From Pseudomonadota bacterium (lineage in GTDB: Bacteria > Pseudomonadota > Gammaproteobacteria > Acidiferrobacterales > Acidiferrobacteraceae): DNA of 52,799 bases. The stretch lies in assembly GCA_021841585.1 (NCBI GenBank), contig JAKBUS010000009.1, forward strand, positions 1-52,799, written 5' to 3'. Of the stretch, positions 15,678 through 23,791 are shown piece by piece; the first letter of the stretch is position 1, and each line of letters starts with the position of its first letter. The notes under the pieces are model-generated. The model was given only the letters and a program-made list of their open reading frames with translations, did no database searches and was not told where the DNA came from. The translations under genes were made by a program, and so were the position numbers.

Positions 15678-16442
15678 ATGAACGAAGAAGAGAGCATAAA
15701 GAGTCAACTGGGCGCGGCGGGCCGGGAGTACCAAGAGCTCGGCGGCTGGGCGGCCTTTCGATCTGGCGAATGGCTTTTTATGCTCATCCGCAAATCCTTC
15801 ACCAATTACTGGGAGCGCGCTAATGCCGAGTACTTCCAGCAAAAGTACGGCACAATGGACCCGGACGCTCTGGCCAGAAAATTGACCTCCGTGGCTGCGA
15901 AGAACGCCGCTCTTCTGGGTGGCGCCGCGGGCGCCCTGGTCTCCGCAGACGAGATTACCGCCCTTGTTACCGGCGCCGAGGGAGGTGTCGGTTTGCCTGC
16001 GAATCTCGCCGTGGCAGCGACTGTCATCGGTGGCGAGGCCATACTGCTGATGCGACTCCAGCTTCAGCTTCTTGCGAATCTCGGCAAGATCTATGGCGTC
16101 CCTTTGGACCCCAATGACCCGGAAGACATCCTGACGATTATTGCCTTTGCGCTAGGCGGGGCGGCCGCTGAAGCCGCGGGCAACGCCGGCATGAAGATCG
16201 GGGGGAGGCTTGCGGGGTACGGCGTGAAGGAGACCTTCAAGAAAGAAACCCTTGCCGCATTAAAGCGCATAGCCGCAAAGGCCGGTGTGCGCCTCCTTAA
16301 GCGGCAGCTCGTCAACGCCACGATCCCCGTGGTTTCCATTATTCTTGGGGGGAGTTGGAATTTCACAGCGACCAAAACCATGGCGCATGTCGCGCGCCGC
16401 CATTTCGTCGGCCGGCACAAGTCCGGTGGTGGCCATCACTGA
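15678..16442 (+). CDS. EcsC-family protein
   Basis: 254 residues from the ATG at 15678, chosen for its GAGGAGATC ribosome-binding site. An amphipathic N-terminal region is followed by a glycine- and alanine-rich hydrophobic core (LLGGAAGALVSADEIT, then GLPANLAVAATVIGGEAILLMR) and by LANLGKIYGVPLDPNDPED, which is typical of EcsC proteins. The C-terminal part has VVSIILGGSWNFTATKTMAHVARRHF, also a family landmark. EcsC is named from a Bacillus ABC-transporter operon and its function is poorly understood; no ABC transporter is beside it here. The last gene of the accessory block; alkA follows after 106 bases. Confidence 0.78.
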   Translation: MNEEESIKSQLGAAGREYQELGGWAAFRSGEWLFMLIRKSFTNYWERANAEYFQQKYGTMDPDALARKLTSVAAKNAALLGGAAGALVSADEITALVTGAEGGVGLPANLAVAATVIGGEAILLMRLQLQLLANLGKIYGVPLDPNDPEDILTIIAFALGGAAAEAAGNAGMKIGGRLAGYGVKETFKKETLAALKRIAAKAGVRLLKRQLVNATIPVVSIILGGSWNFTATKTMAHVARRHFVGRHKSGGGHH

Positions 16443-16548
16443 TCGAGGACAGACGCTCTTGCGTGTTGGTGATGAGGGCGGGACCGACGGCCGCCGCCCC
16501 GCGTCGACGCGTACTTGCGCTGGGGCAAAATTACGTTAACCTCGCTAG

Positions 16549-17469
16549 ATGCCGAGCCGCACAACGCGCATCACCGTCCCCCCTTTCTATGATTTTGCCG
16601 CGGCGCTTTCGTTTTTGCGAGGGTCGCCGTCGGCGGTCCTCGAGTCCATAGAAGGCGAGACCTATCGCCGCGCCTGGCGGACCGATCGCGGGCCCGAGCT
16701 CGTGAGCGTAACCTCTGCGACCTCGCCCTCCAGGCCGCAGCTGCGCGTGTCTGTGGAGGGTCCGCGCGCCGACGACCAGTCGCTCGCCTGGGCAATCGAC
16801 AGGGTCCGCCATATCTTCTCGCTCGATGTCGATACCAGGGGGTTCCAGGAGTTGGTGGGGACCGATCCGATCGTCGCCGGCCTCGTGGGCGATGGGCTTC
16901 ACGCGCGGCCGGTCTTGGCCGCCGACCCCTTCGAGTCGCTCGTATGGGCCATCATCGGCCAGCAAGTGGGGGTGGGATTTGCCCGCAGCCTGCGCGGCGC
17001 GCTCGTAAGCATCGCCGGCGAGGAGGCGGTCTTCGGGTCGTCCCGGTTCCCGATCATGCCGGAGGCGTGTCGGGTTGCGGATATCGACGAGGACTCCTTG
17101 CGCGCGGCGCATTTCAGTCGTGCCAAGGTCCGGGCATTACGCCTCGCGGCCCAGGCCGTAACGAGCCACATCCTCGACTGGCCGCGGCTCGCCGCCATGC
17201 CGCCCGCCGAGGCCACGGCGGTGCTCACAGGGCTTCCGGGGATCGGGCCATGGACCGCCGGTGTGGTGCTGATGCGCGGCCTCGGGGTCCGGTCGGTGTG
17301 GCCGGCGGCGGATCTCGGCCTGCGCAAGGCCCTGGCCCGGGCGTTGGGCGCAAGCGCGCCCTTGAGCGAGGCGCAGACGCGCGCCCTGGCCGCCCCGTGG
17401 GCTGGTTGGGAGGCCTGGGTCGCGTTCTTTACGTGGCGCTCTTTGTCGCGGCGTCCAGCAGGCCCCTGA
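16549..17469 (+). CDS. alkA: DNA-3-methyladenine glycosylase II
   Basis: 306 residues. An AlkA-type N-terminal domain precedes the helix-hairpin-helix glycosylase core. The core has DPFESLVWAIIGQQVG, then the hairpin LPGIGPWTAG, and the catalytic aspartate in WPAADLGLRKAL. The enzyme removes alkylated purines such as 3-methyladenine, leaving an abasic site. Length and domain order match E. coli AlkA (282 residues), and no Ada domain is fused. The ATG at 16549 lacks an obvious ribosome-binding site. Together with ogt it suggests exposure to alkylating damage. Confidence 0.88.
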   Translation: MPSRTTRITVPPFYDFAAALSFLRGSPSAVLESIEGETYRRAWRTDRGPELVSVTSATSPSRPQLRVSVEGPRADDQSLAWAIDRVRHIFSLDVDTRGFQELVGTDPIVAGLVGDGLHARPVLAADPFESLVWAIIGQQVGVGFARSLRGALVSIAGEEAVFGSSRFPIMPEACRVADIDEDSLRAAHFSRAKVRALRLAAQAVTSHILDWPRLAAMPPAEATAVLTGLPGIGPWTAGVVLMRGLGVRSVWPAADLGLRKALARALGASAPLSEAQTRALAAPWAGWEAWVAFFTWRSLSRRPAGP

Positions 17470-17512
17470 AGGATGAGGCGCCGGGGTTTTAGCGCGCGCC
17501 CATTAGGTCGGG

Positions 17513-17617
17513 ATGCCGGCGGCCCCGGCGTCCCTGCTGGCCTATTCGGCCAAGACCCACCAGGGGGTCATCGCGGGCCTGCTCCTTGGAGGAGCGCTGC
17601 CTGCCTTATGGGGATGA
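17513..17617 (+). CDS. Possible 34-residue hydrophobic small protein
   Basis: A short frame starts at ATG 17513 and ends at TGA 17615-17617. It encodes LLAYSAKTHQGVIAGLLLGG in its middle and then ALPALWG, a plausible single membrane segment. GGTCGGG lies immediately upstream but is not a good ribosome-binding site. It lies between convergent alkA and the Nramp gene. It could be a real membrane microprotein, a decayed gene end, or chance. Confidence 0.25.
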   Translation: MPAAPASLLAYSAKTHQGVIAGLLLGGALPALWG

Positions 17618-17665
17618 CAGGTTAAGGGTCCCGAGGGCTGCCAGGGAGGGACCTAAAGACGGGGG

Positions 17666-18919
17666 TCAGCCCACGGCGATGCCGTTAATTGCGGCATAAA
17701 GGCCAAATCCGGCGGTCAGGACGATGATGCCAAGCACGAACCCCGCGTAAGGTCCCTGGAGGCGCAAAGGCCCCGAGAGGGCGTGGCGCGCCAATAGGTA
17801 CAGGAAACCGAGGACAATGGGGAGCAAGATGGCGTTCATCACCTCCATCGCGACCCCGAGCGTGACCAGATTGACGTCGGATGCCACCAGCAGGCCGCCG
17901 AGCACGAGCAGGGCGGTATAGATCCCGTAGAACCAGGGGGCCTCGCGCGGGTGATGCTCGAGGGAGTGCTTGAAGCCCATGACCTCGCCCACGCCACGGG
18001 CGGCGGTAAGCGAGACTACGATCGTCGCCACCGTCGCCGCCCCGCTCATCCCCAAGGCGAACAACAACCGTCCGGTGTGCTGTCCCAGAAACGGCGTCAG
18101 GGCATCGGCGATCTGCTGGACGGTATTGAGGGGCGCGTGAGGGTTGCCGCGCCCTATGGTGGCCGCGGTCGCGACCAGGACCGCGGCCATGATCAGCTGG
18201 GTCACGACCGCGCCTATGGCGGTGTCGACGCGCGCCATGGTGAGGTGCTCGACGCGCAGCCGTTTATCGACCACCGCCGACTGTTGATAGAAGACCATCC
18301 AGGGCATGATCACGGCCCCCACATTGGCGGCCGCCAGGTAGAGGTAGCCGGGGTCCTGAAACGGGATATGCAGGCTCTGGCGTATGAGCGGTCCCAGGGC
18401 CTGATGGGTACGCAGGGCCACCAGCAGGAATGCAAACTCAAAGGCCCCGACGGCCAGCGCCACCCGCTCCACGCCGGCATAGGACGCGGTCCAGACCATG
18501 ACGATGAGACCGCCCACAAGAATGACCATGGTCACCCACCGCGGGACACCGAACAAGAGCCCGACGCCGGCCATGCCGCTTAGTTCGGTGAGAAGCGCCC
18601 CGAGGCAGGACAGTGCCAGGGTCGCGACCGACAGCCATGCCCAGCCCCGGCCGAATCGCCTGGCGATCAGTTCGCCATGGCCCTCGCCGGTCACGATCCC
18701 GAGGCGAACCGTTAATTCCTGGACGATATAGAGAATGGGGATCAGCACCACCTGCAGCAGCAACAGCTGGTAACCCCATTGGGCGCCGCTCTGCGCGGCG
18801 GTGATGACGCTGCCGGCATCGGTATCGGCCAACATCACCACGAGACCCGGCCCAAGCACGGCCAGAAGGGCGCGCCATGGCCTGGACCATGTGTCGGAGC
18901 GCCGACGTGACAAGGACAT
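17666..18919 (-). CDS. Nramp-family divalent-metal transporter with non-canonical metal-site motifs
   Basis: 417 residues with about 11 membrane helices in the Nramp order. The first helix has DTDAGSVITAAQSGAQWGY where classical Mn/Fe transporters have DPGN. The sixth has MPWMVFYQQSA where they have MPHNxxLHSA. Both unwound metal-binding helices are thus changed, so the selected ion may not be Mn or Fe; Nramp-related Mg transporters also depart from these motifs. The protein would be an inner-membrane importer. The ATG at 18919 has AGGGGG eight bases upstream. A Fur-like box lies 27 bases upstream of the start. Confidence 0.85.
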   Translation of the reverse strand: MSLSRRRSDTWSRPWRALLAVLGPGLVVMLADTDAGSVITAAQSGAQWGYQLLLLQVVLIPILYIVQELTVRLGIVTGEGHGELIARRFGRGWAWLSVATLALSCLGALLTELSGMAGVGLLFGVPRWVTMVILVGGLIVMVWTASYAGVERVALAVGAFEFAFLLVALRTHQALGPLIRQSLHIPFQDPGYLYLAAANVGAVIMPWMVFYQQSAVVDKRLRVEHLTMARVDTAIGAVVTQLIMAAVLVATAATIGRGNPHAPLNTVQQIADALTPFLGQHTGRLLFALGMSGAATVATIVVSLTAARGVGEVMGFKHSLEHHPREAPWFYGIYTALLVLGGLLVASDVNLVTLGVAMEVMNAILLPIVLGFLYLLARHALSGPLRLQGPYAGFVLGIIVLTAGFGLYAAINGIAVG

Positions 18920-18945
18920 GTAAAAGACCCCCTATAGTCGTTAAC

Positions 18946-18964
18946 AATAATAAGAGTCATTGTC
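18946..18964. promoter_or_regulatory. Fur-like box upstream of the Nramp gene
   Basis: AATAATAAGAGTCATTGTC matches the 19-base Fur consensus GATAATGATAATCATTATC at 14 positions. It overlaps the spacer and -35 of a weak leftward promoter (minus-strand ATGACT at 18960-18955, 18-base spacer, TATAGG at 18936-18931). Metal-dependent repression of the transporter by Fur or a relative (Mur) would follow. Confidence 0.5.
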
Positions 18965-18987
18965 ATTTGATGCAAGCGGAGGGACGA

Positions 18988-19004
18988 TGCACTATAATGG
19001 TGCA
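18988..19004 (+). promoter_or_regulatory. NtrC-type dyad overlapping the ntrB promoter -10
   Basis: TGCACTATAATGGTGCA is a dyad with arms TGCAC/GTGCA, close to the enterobacterial NtrC site GCACY-N5-GGTGC. It contains a perfect TATAAT (18993-18998), so an NtrC dimer bound here would cover the -10. A -35 is poor (TTGATG at 18967-18972, 20-base spacing). The start of ntrB is 89 bases downstream. Autorepression, as at E. coli glnLp, is the natural reading. Confidence 0.65.
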
Positions 19005-19092
19005 TACGCCTCGTCATGGGCTGGCCTGGACGCACCAGAATGGCGTATTTTGGGCAGAGGTCGTTGGCCCGGATCTTGCCTTGGGGAATACC

Positions 19093-20160
19093 GTGGCGAG
19101 TCATGCTGAAAGTATCGTGGAGAACCTGACGACCGCAGTCGTGGTCGCGGATGCCTCCCTGCGCCTCAAGGCCGTGAATCCGGCGGGTGAAATATTGTTC
19201 GAGTTGAGCGCCAAACAAATGGTGGGGCAAACGCTCGAACGGCTTTGGCCGCAGACGGCGCCGCTTGCGAGCCTGTTCGCCGACACCCTGCAGGGCGCGC
19301 ATTCGGTCACGCGCCGCGGCCTGCCCTTGTCGCTGCCTGGCCGCGAGGTGCTCGTCGACATGACCGTGACGGCGATTCTGCCGGGCGCCGAGCCGGGGGT
19401 GCGGGAGGCGGCCTTATTGTTCGAGCTCAATCAGGTCGACCGCTTGCGGCGTCTGGCCCACGAGGAGGAACTCGTGGATCGCCATTTGGCGCAGAGGGCC
19501 GTGGTGCGCGGTCTCGCGCACGAGATCAAAAATCCCCTCGGCGGGCTGCGCGGCGCCGCGCAGCTCCTTGAGCGCAAGCTCTCCGAGAGCGAACGGGAAT
19601 ATACGCGCATCATCATCCGCGAGGCCGATCGCCTACAGGGGCTCGTGGATCGCCTGGCCGGACCGACCCGCCCGTATCTGCCGGTGCAGGTCAATATCCA
19701 TCAGGTCTTGGAGCATGTGCGATCCTTGATTCTTGCGGAGGTCGGCGAGGGGTTCATCTTGAAGCGCGACTATGATCCAAGCATCCCCGAGTTCGCCGGT
19801 GACCCGGATCAGCTCGTGCAGGCGGTCTTGAATCTGGTGCGCAATGCGGTACAGGCCCCAAGCCGCCTGATCGTCTTGCGATCGCGCATCGAGCGCCAGT
19901 TCACCATCGGCCAGCGGCGGCATAAGCTCGTGCTGCGCGCCGAGGTGGAAGACGACGGGCCGGGCGTGCCGCAGGCCTTGCGAGACACCCTCTTTTATCC
20001 CATGGTCACAGGCCATGCCGCCGGCACCGGGCTTGGGCTATCGATCGCCCAGGACATTGCCCGCCGCCACGGCGGCCTTATCGAATATACTAGCCGGCCA
20101 GCACGGACGGTCTTTACGTTATTTCTCCCCCTGAGGCAGGAATATGACCCGACAGGATAG
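19093..20160 (+). CDS. ntrB: NtrB (GlnL), nitrogen-regulation sensor histidine kinase
   Basis: 355 residues from GTG 19093, which has GGGGA five bases upstream; this gives the usual NtrB length. An upstream ATG at 18997 lies inside the promoter and is rejected. A PAS domain (VVVADASLRLKAVNPAGE) is followed by the phosphoacceptor box GLAHEIKNPLGGLRGAAQLL (His near 141). The ATP-binding part has NLVRNAVQA, VEDDGPGVP, TLFYPMVTG and GTGLGLSIA. NtrB phosphorylates or dephosphorylates NtrC according to PII signalling of nitrogen status. Its 3' end overlaps ntrC by 17 bases. glnA, often just upstream, is absent. Confidence 0.93.
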   Translation: MASHAESIVENLTTAVVVADASLRLKAVNPAGEILFELSAKQMVGQTLERLWPQTAPLASLFADTLQGAHSVTRRGLPLSLPGREVLVDMTVTAILPGAEPGVREAALLFELNQVDRLRRLAHEEELVDRHLAQRAVVRGLAHEIKNPLGGLRGAAQLLERKLSESEREYTRIIIREADRLQGLVDRLAGPTRPYLPVQVNIHQVLEHVRSLILAEVGEGFILKRDYDPSIPEFAGDPDQLVQAVLNLVRNAVQAPSRLIVLRSRIERQFTIGQRRHKLVLRAEVEDDGPGVPQALRDTLFYPMVTGHAAGTGLGLSIAQDIARRHGGLIEYTSRPARTVFTLFLPLRQEYDPTG

Positions 20161-21535
20161 TGTGTGGATCATCGACGATGATGAATCGATCCGCTGGGTG
20201 CTGGAAAAGGCATTCCAGCAGGCCGGCATGACGGCCCGTTGTTTTAGCGGGGCCGGGAGTGCCTTGGACGAGCTGCGTGAGGAGACCCCCGATGTCGTGA
20301 TTACCGACATCCGCATGAGCGGCCTTTCGGGGCTTAAGCTGCTTGAGACCATAAGCCATACCCTGCCGACGCTCCCCGTGATCGTCATGACCGCCCATTC
20401 CGACCTGGACAGCGCGGTCGCCGCCTATCAGGGGGGCGCTTTCGAATATTTGCCGAAGCCATTCGATGTGGATCACGCGGTGGGGCTGGCGCGTTATGCG
20501 ATCGAGCATAGGCGCCAGGGGCAGGTCGCGCACGCCGAGCATGCCGAGTCCGCCCCCGAGATCCTGGGCGCGGCGCCCGCCATGCAGGAGGTCTTTCGCG
20601 CCATCGGCCGTCTATCGGGATCGCACATTACGGTCCTCATCAACGGCGAGTCCGGGACCGGCAAGGAACTCGTGGCGCGGGCGCTACACAACCACAGCCC
20701 GCGGGCGCGCAATGCCTTCATCGCCCTCAATATCGCCGCGATCCCGGCGGGGCTCCTCGAATCGGAGCTGTTCGGTCATGAGCGCGGCGCGTTCACCGGG
20801 GCCTTGACGCAGCGGCGCGGACGATTCGAGCAGGCCGATGGCGGGACCTTGTTCCTAGACGAGATCGGCGACATGCCGGCCGATCTCCAGACACGACTCC
20901 TGCGGGTCCTGTCCGATGGCCAATTCTACCGTGTCGGTGGCTGCGAAAAGATCCGGACCAACGTGCGCGTCATTGCCGCCACCCATCAGAACCTGGAGCA
21001 GCGCGTGGCCGACGGACTCTTCCGCGAGGACCTGTTCCACAGGCTCAATGTCATCCGCATCCATGTCCCGCCGTTGCGCGAACGCCGCCAAGACATACCG
21101 ATCCTTGCGCGCCATTTCCTGGCAGCCGCGGCCGCCGAGCTCAGTGTGGAGGCCAAGCGCCTCGCGCCCGAGGCCGAGCAGTACCTCTGCAAGCTGCCGT
21201 GGCCGGGCAATGTGCGGCAACTGGAGAATACCTGCCGCTGGCTCACGGTTATGGCCGCGGGACGCACCATCCGCATCGCCGATCTGGCCCCGGAGCTGAA
21301 GGAAGTGGACCCGGCGCCGGCCGGTGTCGACTGGCGTGCCGGCTTGCGCGGCGTGGTCGAGCAGAGATTGGCGCTTGGCGAAAAGGCGGTCTACACGGAT
21401 TTGAGCATCGAATTCGAGCGCACCCTGATCGAGGCCGCCTTGCACCATACGGGCGGACGCAAACAGGATGCCGCCAAGCGCCTGGGGCTTGGGCGCAATA
21501 CCCTGACGCGCAAGCTAAAGGAGCTCAACCTTTGA
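20144..21535 (+). CDS. ntrC: NtrC (GlnG), sigma-54-dependent response regulator
   Basis: 463 residues, near the usual 469. The receiver domain has acidic pocket DDDE at 11-14, phospho-acceptor D55 (ITDIRMSG) and K104-type lysine in LPKPF. The AAA+ domain has Walker A GESGTGKE, the sigma-54 contact loop GAFTGA, and [12 protein letters not shown]. The C-terminal Fis-type helix-turn-helix is [22 protein letters not shown]. Phosphorylated NtrC activates sigma-54 promoters for nitrogen assimilation. It is co-transcribed with ntrB (17-base overlap). The stop overlaps the end of the convergent lipid-transport gene by 11 bases. Confidence 0.95.
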   Translation: MTRQDSVWIIDDDESIRWVLEKAFQQAGMTARCFSGAGSALDELREETPDVVITDIRMSGLSGLKLLETISHTLPTLPVIVMTAHSDLDSAVAAYQGGAFEYLPKPFDVDHAVGLARYAIEHRRQGQVAHAEHAESAPEILGAAPAMQEVFRAIGRLSGSHITVLINGESGTGKELVARALHNHSPRARNAFIALNIAAIPAGLLESELFGHERGAFTGALTQRRGRFEQADGGTLFLDEIGDMPADLQTRLLRVLSDGQFYRVGGCEKIRTNVRVIAATHQNLEQRVADGLFREDLFHRLNVIRIHVPPLRERRQDIPILARHFLAAAAAELSVEAKRLAPEAEQYLCKLPWPGNVRQLENTCRWLTVMAAGRTIRIADLAPELKEVDPAPAGVDWRAGLRGVVEQRLALGEKAVYTDLSIEFERTLIEAALHHTGGRKQDAAKRLGLGRNTLTRKLKELNL

Positions 21536-22127
21536 CGCCGGCGCGGCGCGTGACAAGATGCGCGAAGGCGCGGCTTGCCTTGCGCGCAAGATCGCTTAGG
21601 CCGATCACCGCGCCCCGCGCATCCGGTGCGCAGCGGGCCTTTAGGTCGACGGTCTTTTGCGCGAGTACCCGGGTGGTCGCCACGTCGTAGAGGCGTGCCG
21701 TGGCCTCGAGCCGCACAAAGGCGCGATGCGGCGCCGTGAAGTCCTGATCGAAACGCGAAAGCACGATCACCAGGCGTTCGATAGGCGCGCTCGGGCGCGC
21801 GCCGAGCGTGGGACCCATGCCCAATCGCCAGCGAACGCGCGCCTTGAGCAGGGAGGCAGGTGGCGCGATCCAGCGGTTCTGCGCATAGACATGGACGGCG
21901 GTGGGGTCCTGATAGAGCAGACGATAATGAATGGTTGTCCCGGAAAGCCACGCCACGCTCCTTGCGTGTACGATGACCGGTGCGATATTGGCTATCGGCG
22001 GGTGCGTGTGCAGCGGTCCGAAATCGTGATCAGTCAGTATCTCTGGCGCGCGCGTGGGAAACAGACTGCCGCCAGCAAAGCCGGTTACGGCGAGCATGAG
22101 GGCAAAAAACCTCAAGGTCTTGGCCAT
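21525..22127 (-). CDS. ABC-type transport auxiliary protein (PqiC/DUF330-like), last gene of the MCE operon
   Basis: 200 residues with an N-terminal signal peptide (LRFFALMLAVTGFAGG), then VIVHARSVAWLSG, RLLYQDP and WIAPPASLLKARV, matching the ABC_trans_aux family in which a tyrosine/tryptophan-rich LxY and W-xxPP segment is typical. These proteins usually are outer-membrane lipoproteins that help an MCE system bridge the periplasm. Here no cysteine follows the hydrophobic segment, so the standard lipobox is missing and the protein may be periplasmic. It follows mlaD by 3 bases. Confidence 0.7.
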   Translation of the reverse strand: MAKTLRFFALMLAVTGFAGGSLFPTRAPEILTDHDFGPLHTHPPIANIAPVIVHARSVAWLSGTTIHYRLLYQDPTAVHVYAQNRWIAPPASLLKARVRWRLGMGPTLGARPSAPIERLVIVLSRFDQDFTAPHRAFVRLEATARLYDVATTRVLAQKTVDLKARCAPDARGAVIGLSDLARKASRAFAHLVTRRAGVKG

Positions 22128-22130
22128 GGC

Positions 22131-23021
22131 TCAGGGGGTCTCCTTGTAGCCTTTTTCTCCGGGTCCCGGGGGAAGCGGGCGCGCGCCGAGTAACAGTTCG
22201 CGGGGGTGATGGCGCAGTGAGCGGCTGAGGCGCTCGACGTCGGCGGCCGCGCTCGTCAGTCGGTCAAGGGCGCGGTCGACCTTGGGCAGCGTCCGCGCCA
22301 CTACCGCGTCACTCACTCCCTGCGCGGATTTGCTCAGATTTTGCAGGCGGCGGCTTAGGGCCTGCACCTGTTTTTCGACCCCGGCCATGCGCGCAAGCGC
22401 GACGTTGGCGGCAGCCTCCATGGCCGGCAACCGGGCGGTGGCGCGGTTTAGTCGCGCGCCAAGCGCTGTCCATTGCTGGCTTGCCTGCGCGGCGTGCGCC
22501 AGTAGCGCCGCCAGATGGCGGCGATTGGTCGCGTTCAGGGTCTTTGTGAGATCGGCGCTCAAAGCGCTCAATTGCCGCGCCACGCGCGTGCCGGCGTGCG
22601 CGAGGCGTGTCAAGAACGACGTGCGCATGGGGATGCGCGCGGGATGGGCGCTCGAAGTCGCGAGCGGACTCATGTCCGCGGTGGTATTCAATTCAAGCGC
22701 CGTCAGGCCTGTTACGCCCTGCATCTTCAGCTGCGCATAGGTGCCACGCGTGATCGGTATTCTCCGCTCGACAGCTATGGAAATCAGTATCTCTTGGGGG
22801 TCTTGCGGGTCCACGGCGATATGCTTGACGATGCCTGCCGTGATGCCCCGATAGAAGACCGTGGACTCGGCCCTCAAGCCGAACACGCTGCCTCTGGTGA
22901 CCACGACATAGGGACGCCTATGCTGGTGGGCGCCGCTGATCCACAGCGTCGCAACCAGGATTGCAGCCGTGAAGACCGCGATAAAAATGCCCGTGCGTAA
23001 GGCGTGTGAGCGGCTGTTCAT
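22131..23021 (-). CDS. mlaD: MlaD-like MCE-domain protein
   Basis: 296 residues. An N-terminal membrane anchor (TGIFIAVFTAAILVATLWISG) is followed by one MCE domain (YVVVTRGSVFGLRAESTVFYRGITAGIV, split by the PQDPQE turn, then GVTGLTALELN). The remaining 170 residues are helical coiled-coil, rich in Ala and Arg, ending in a proline-rich tail. MCE proteins form hexameric rings that move phospholipid across the periplasm. The start codon overlaps the mlaF stop in an ATGA. It is longer than E. coli MlaD (183 residues), the extra being the coiled coil. Confidence 0.85.
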   Translation of the reverse strand: MNSRSHALRTGIFIAVFTAAILVATLWISGAHQHRRPYVVVTRGSVFGLRAESTVFYRGITAGIVKHIAVDPQDPQEILISIAVERRIPITRGTYAQLKMQGVTGLTALELNTTADMSPLATSSAHPARIPMRTSFLTRLAHAGTRVARQLSALSADLTKTLNATNRRHLAALLAHAAQASQQWTALGARLNRATARLPAMEAAANVALARMAGVEKQVQALSRRLQNLSKSAQGVSDAVVARTLPKVDRALDRLTSAAADVERLSRSLRHHPRELLLGARPLPPGPGEKGYKETP

Positions 23022-23791
23022 GATGCCATTGCTCCAAATACGCGCTGTCCCCGCTCACCCGAGAACATGGCCCGCACGAATGGATGTGTACTCATCGCAA
23101 CCTCGGTCGGCGCACCCAGGGCCACGATGTGGCGGTCTGCGAGGATCGCAAGCGCCGTGCAGAGGTCGTGCATGAGGTCGAGATCGTGAGTGATCACGAC
23201 TGCGGTGAACTTGAGCTCGTCGTGGAGATTCTGGATGTGATGCACGAAGGCTTGCGCGGCGACCGGGTCGAGCCCGGAGGTGGGCTCGTCGAGAAACAAG
23301 AGTTCGGGTTCCAGAGCCAGCGCCCGCGCCAGCGCCGCGCGCTTGATCATGCCCCCGGACAGCTCCGCTGGCAGGCGCGACGCCACCTCCGGGCCGAGGC
23401 CCACCTGCGCGAGCTTCATATACACGAGATCACGAATTAGTGCGCGCTCGATGGTGCGGTTCTCCTGAAGCGGAAACGCGATATTTTCAAAGACCGTGAA
23501 GGCGCTGAACAGCGCCCCTCCCTGAAACAGAACGCCACAGCGATTGCGCAGCTCGGCCAGGGCCTCCATACCGATCCGGTCAAGGCGTTGCCCGAAAAGG
23601 CTCACATGCCCGGCGGTCGGCTGATCGAGACCTATCATCTCGCGCACCAGCGTCGTCTTGCCGCTCCCCGATCCGCCGACGAGCCCAAGGATCTCTCCCC
23701 GAGCCACCGTCAGGCTGATATCCTCATGAACGATATGTTGCCCGAAGCGTGTCGAGACATTCTCCATTTCGATTATGCGGTCCGAATTCAC
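23018..23791 (-). CDS. mlaF: MlaF-like ABC ATPase
   Basis: 257 residues from GTG 23791. Walker A GGSGSGKTT, Q-loop LFQGGALF, signature LSGGM, and Walker B ELLFLDEPTSGLD, followed by VVITHD. MlaF powers the MlaE permease for phospholipid trafficking at the inner membrane. The GTG start overlaps the mlaE stop (GTGA), and the MlaF stop overlaps the mlaD start, as in a translationally coupled operon. Upstream extension to 24097 lies inside mlaE in another frame and is not real. Confidence 0.92.
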   Translation of the reverse strand: MNSDRIIEMENVSTRFGQHIVHEDISLTVARGEILGLVGGSGSGKTTLVREMIGLDQPTAGHVSLFGQRLDRIGMEALAELRNRCGVLFQGGALFSAFTVFENIAFPLQENRTIERALIRDLVYMKLAQVGLGPEVASRLPAELSGGMIKRAALARALALEPELLFLDEPTSGLDPVAAQAFVHHIQNLHDELKFTAVVITHDLDLMHDLCTALAILADRHIVALGAPTEVAMSTHPFVRAMFSGERGQRVFGAMAS

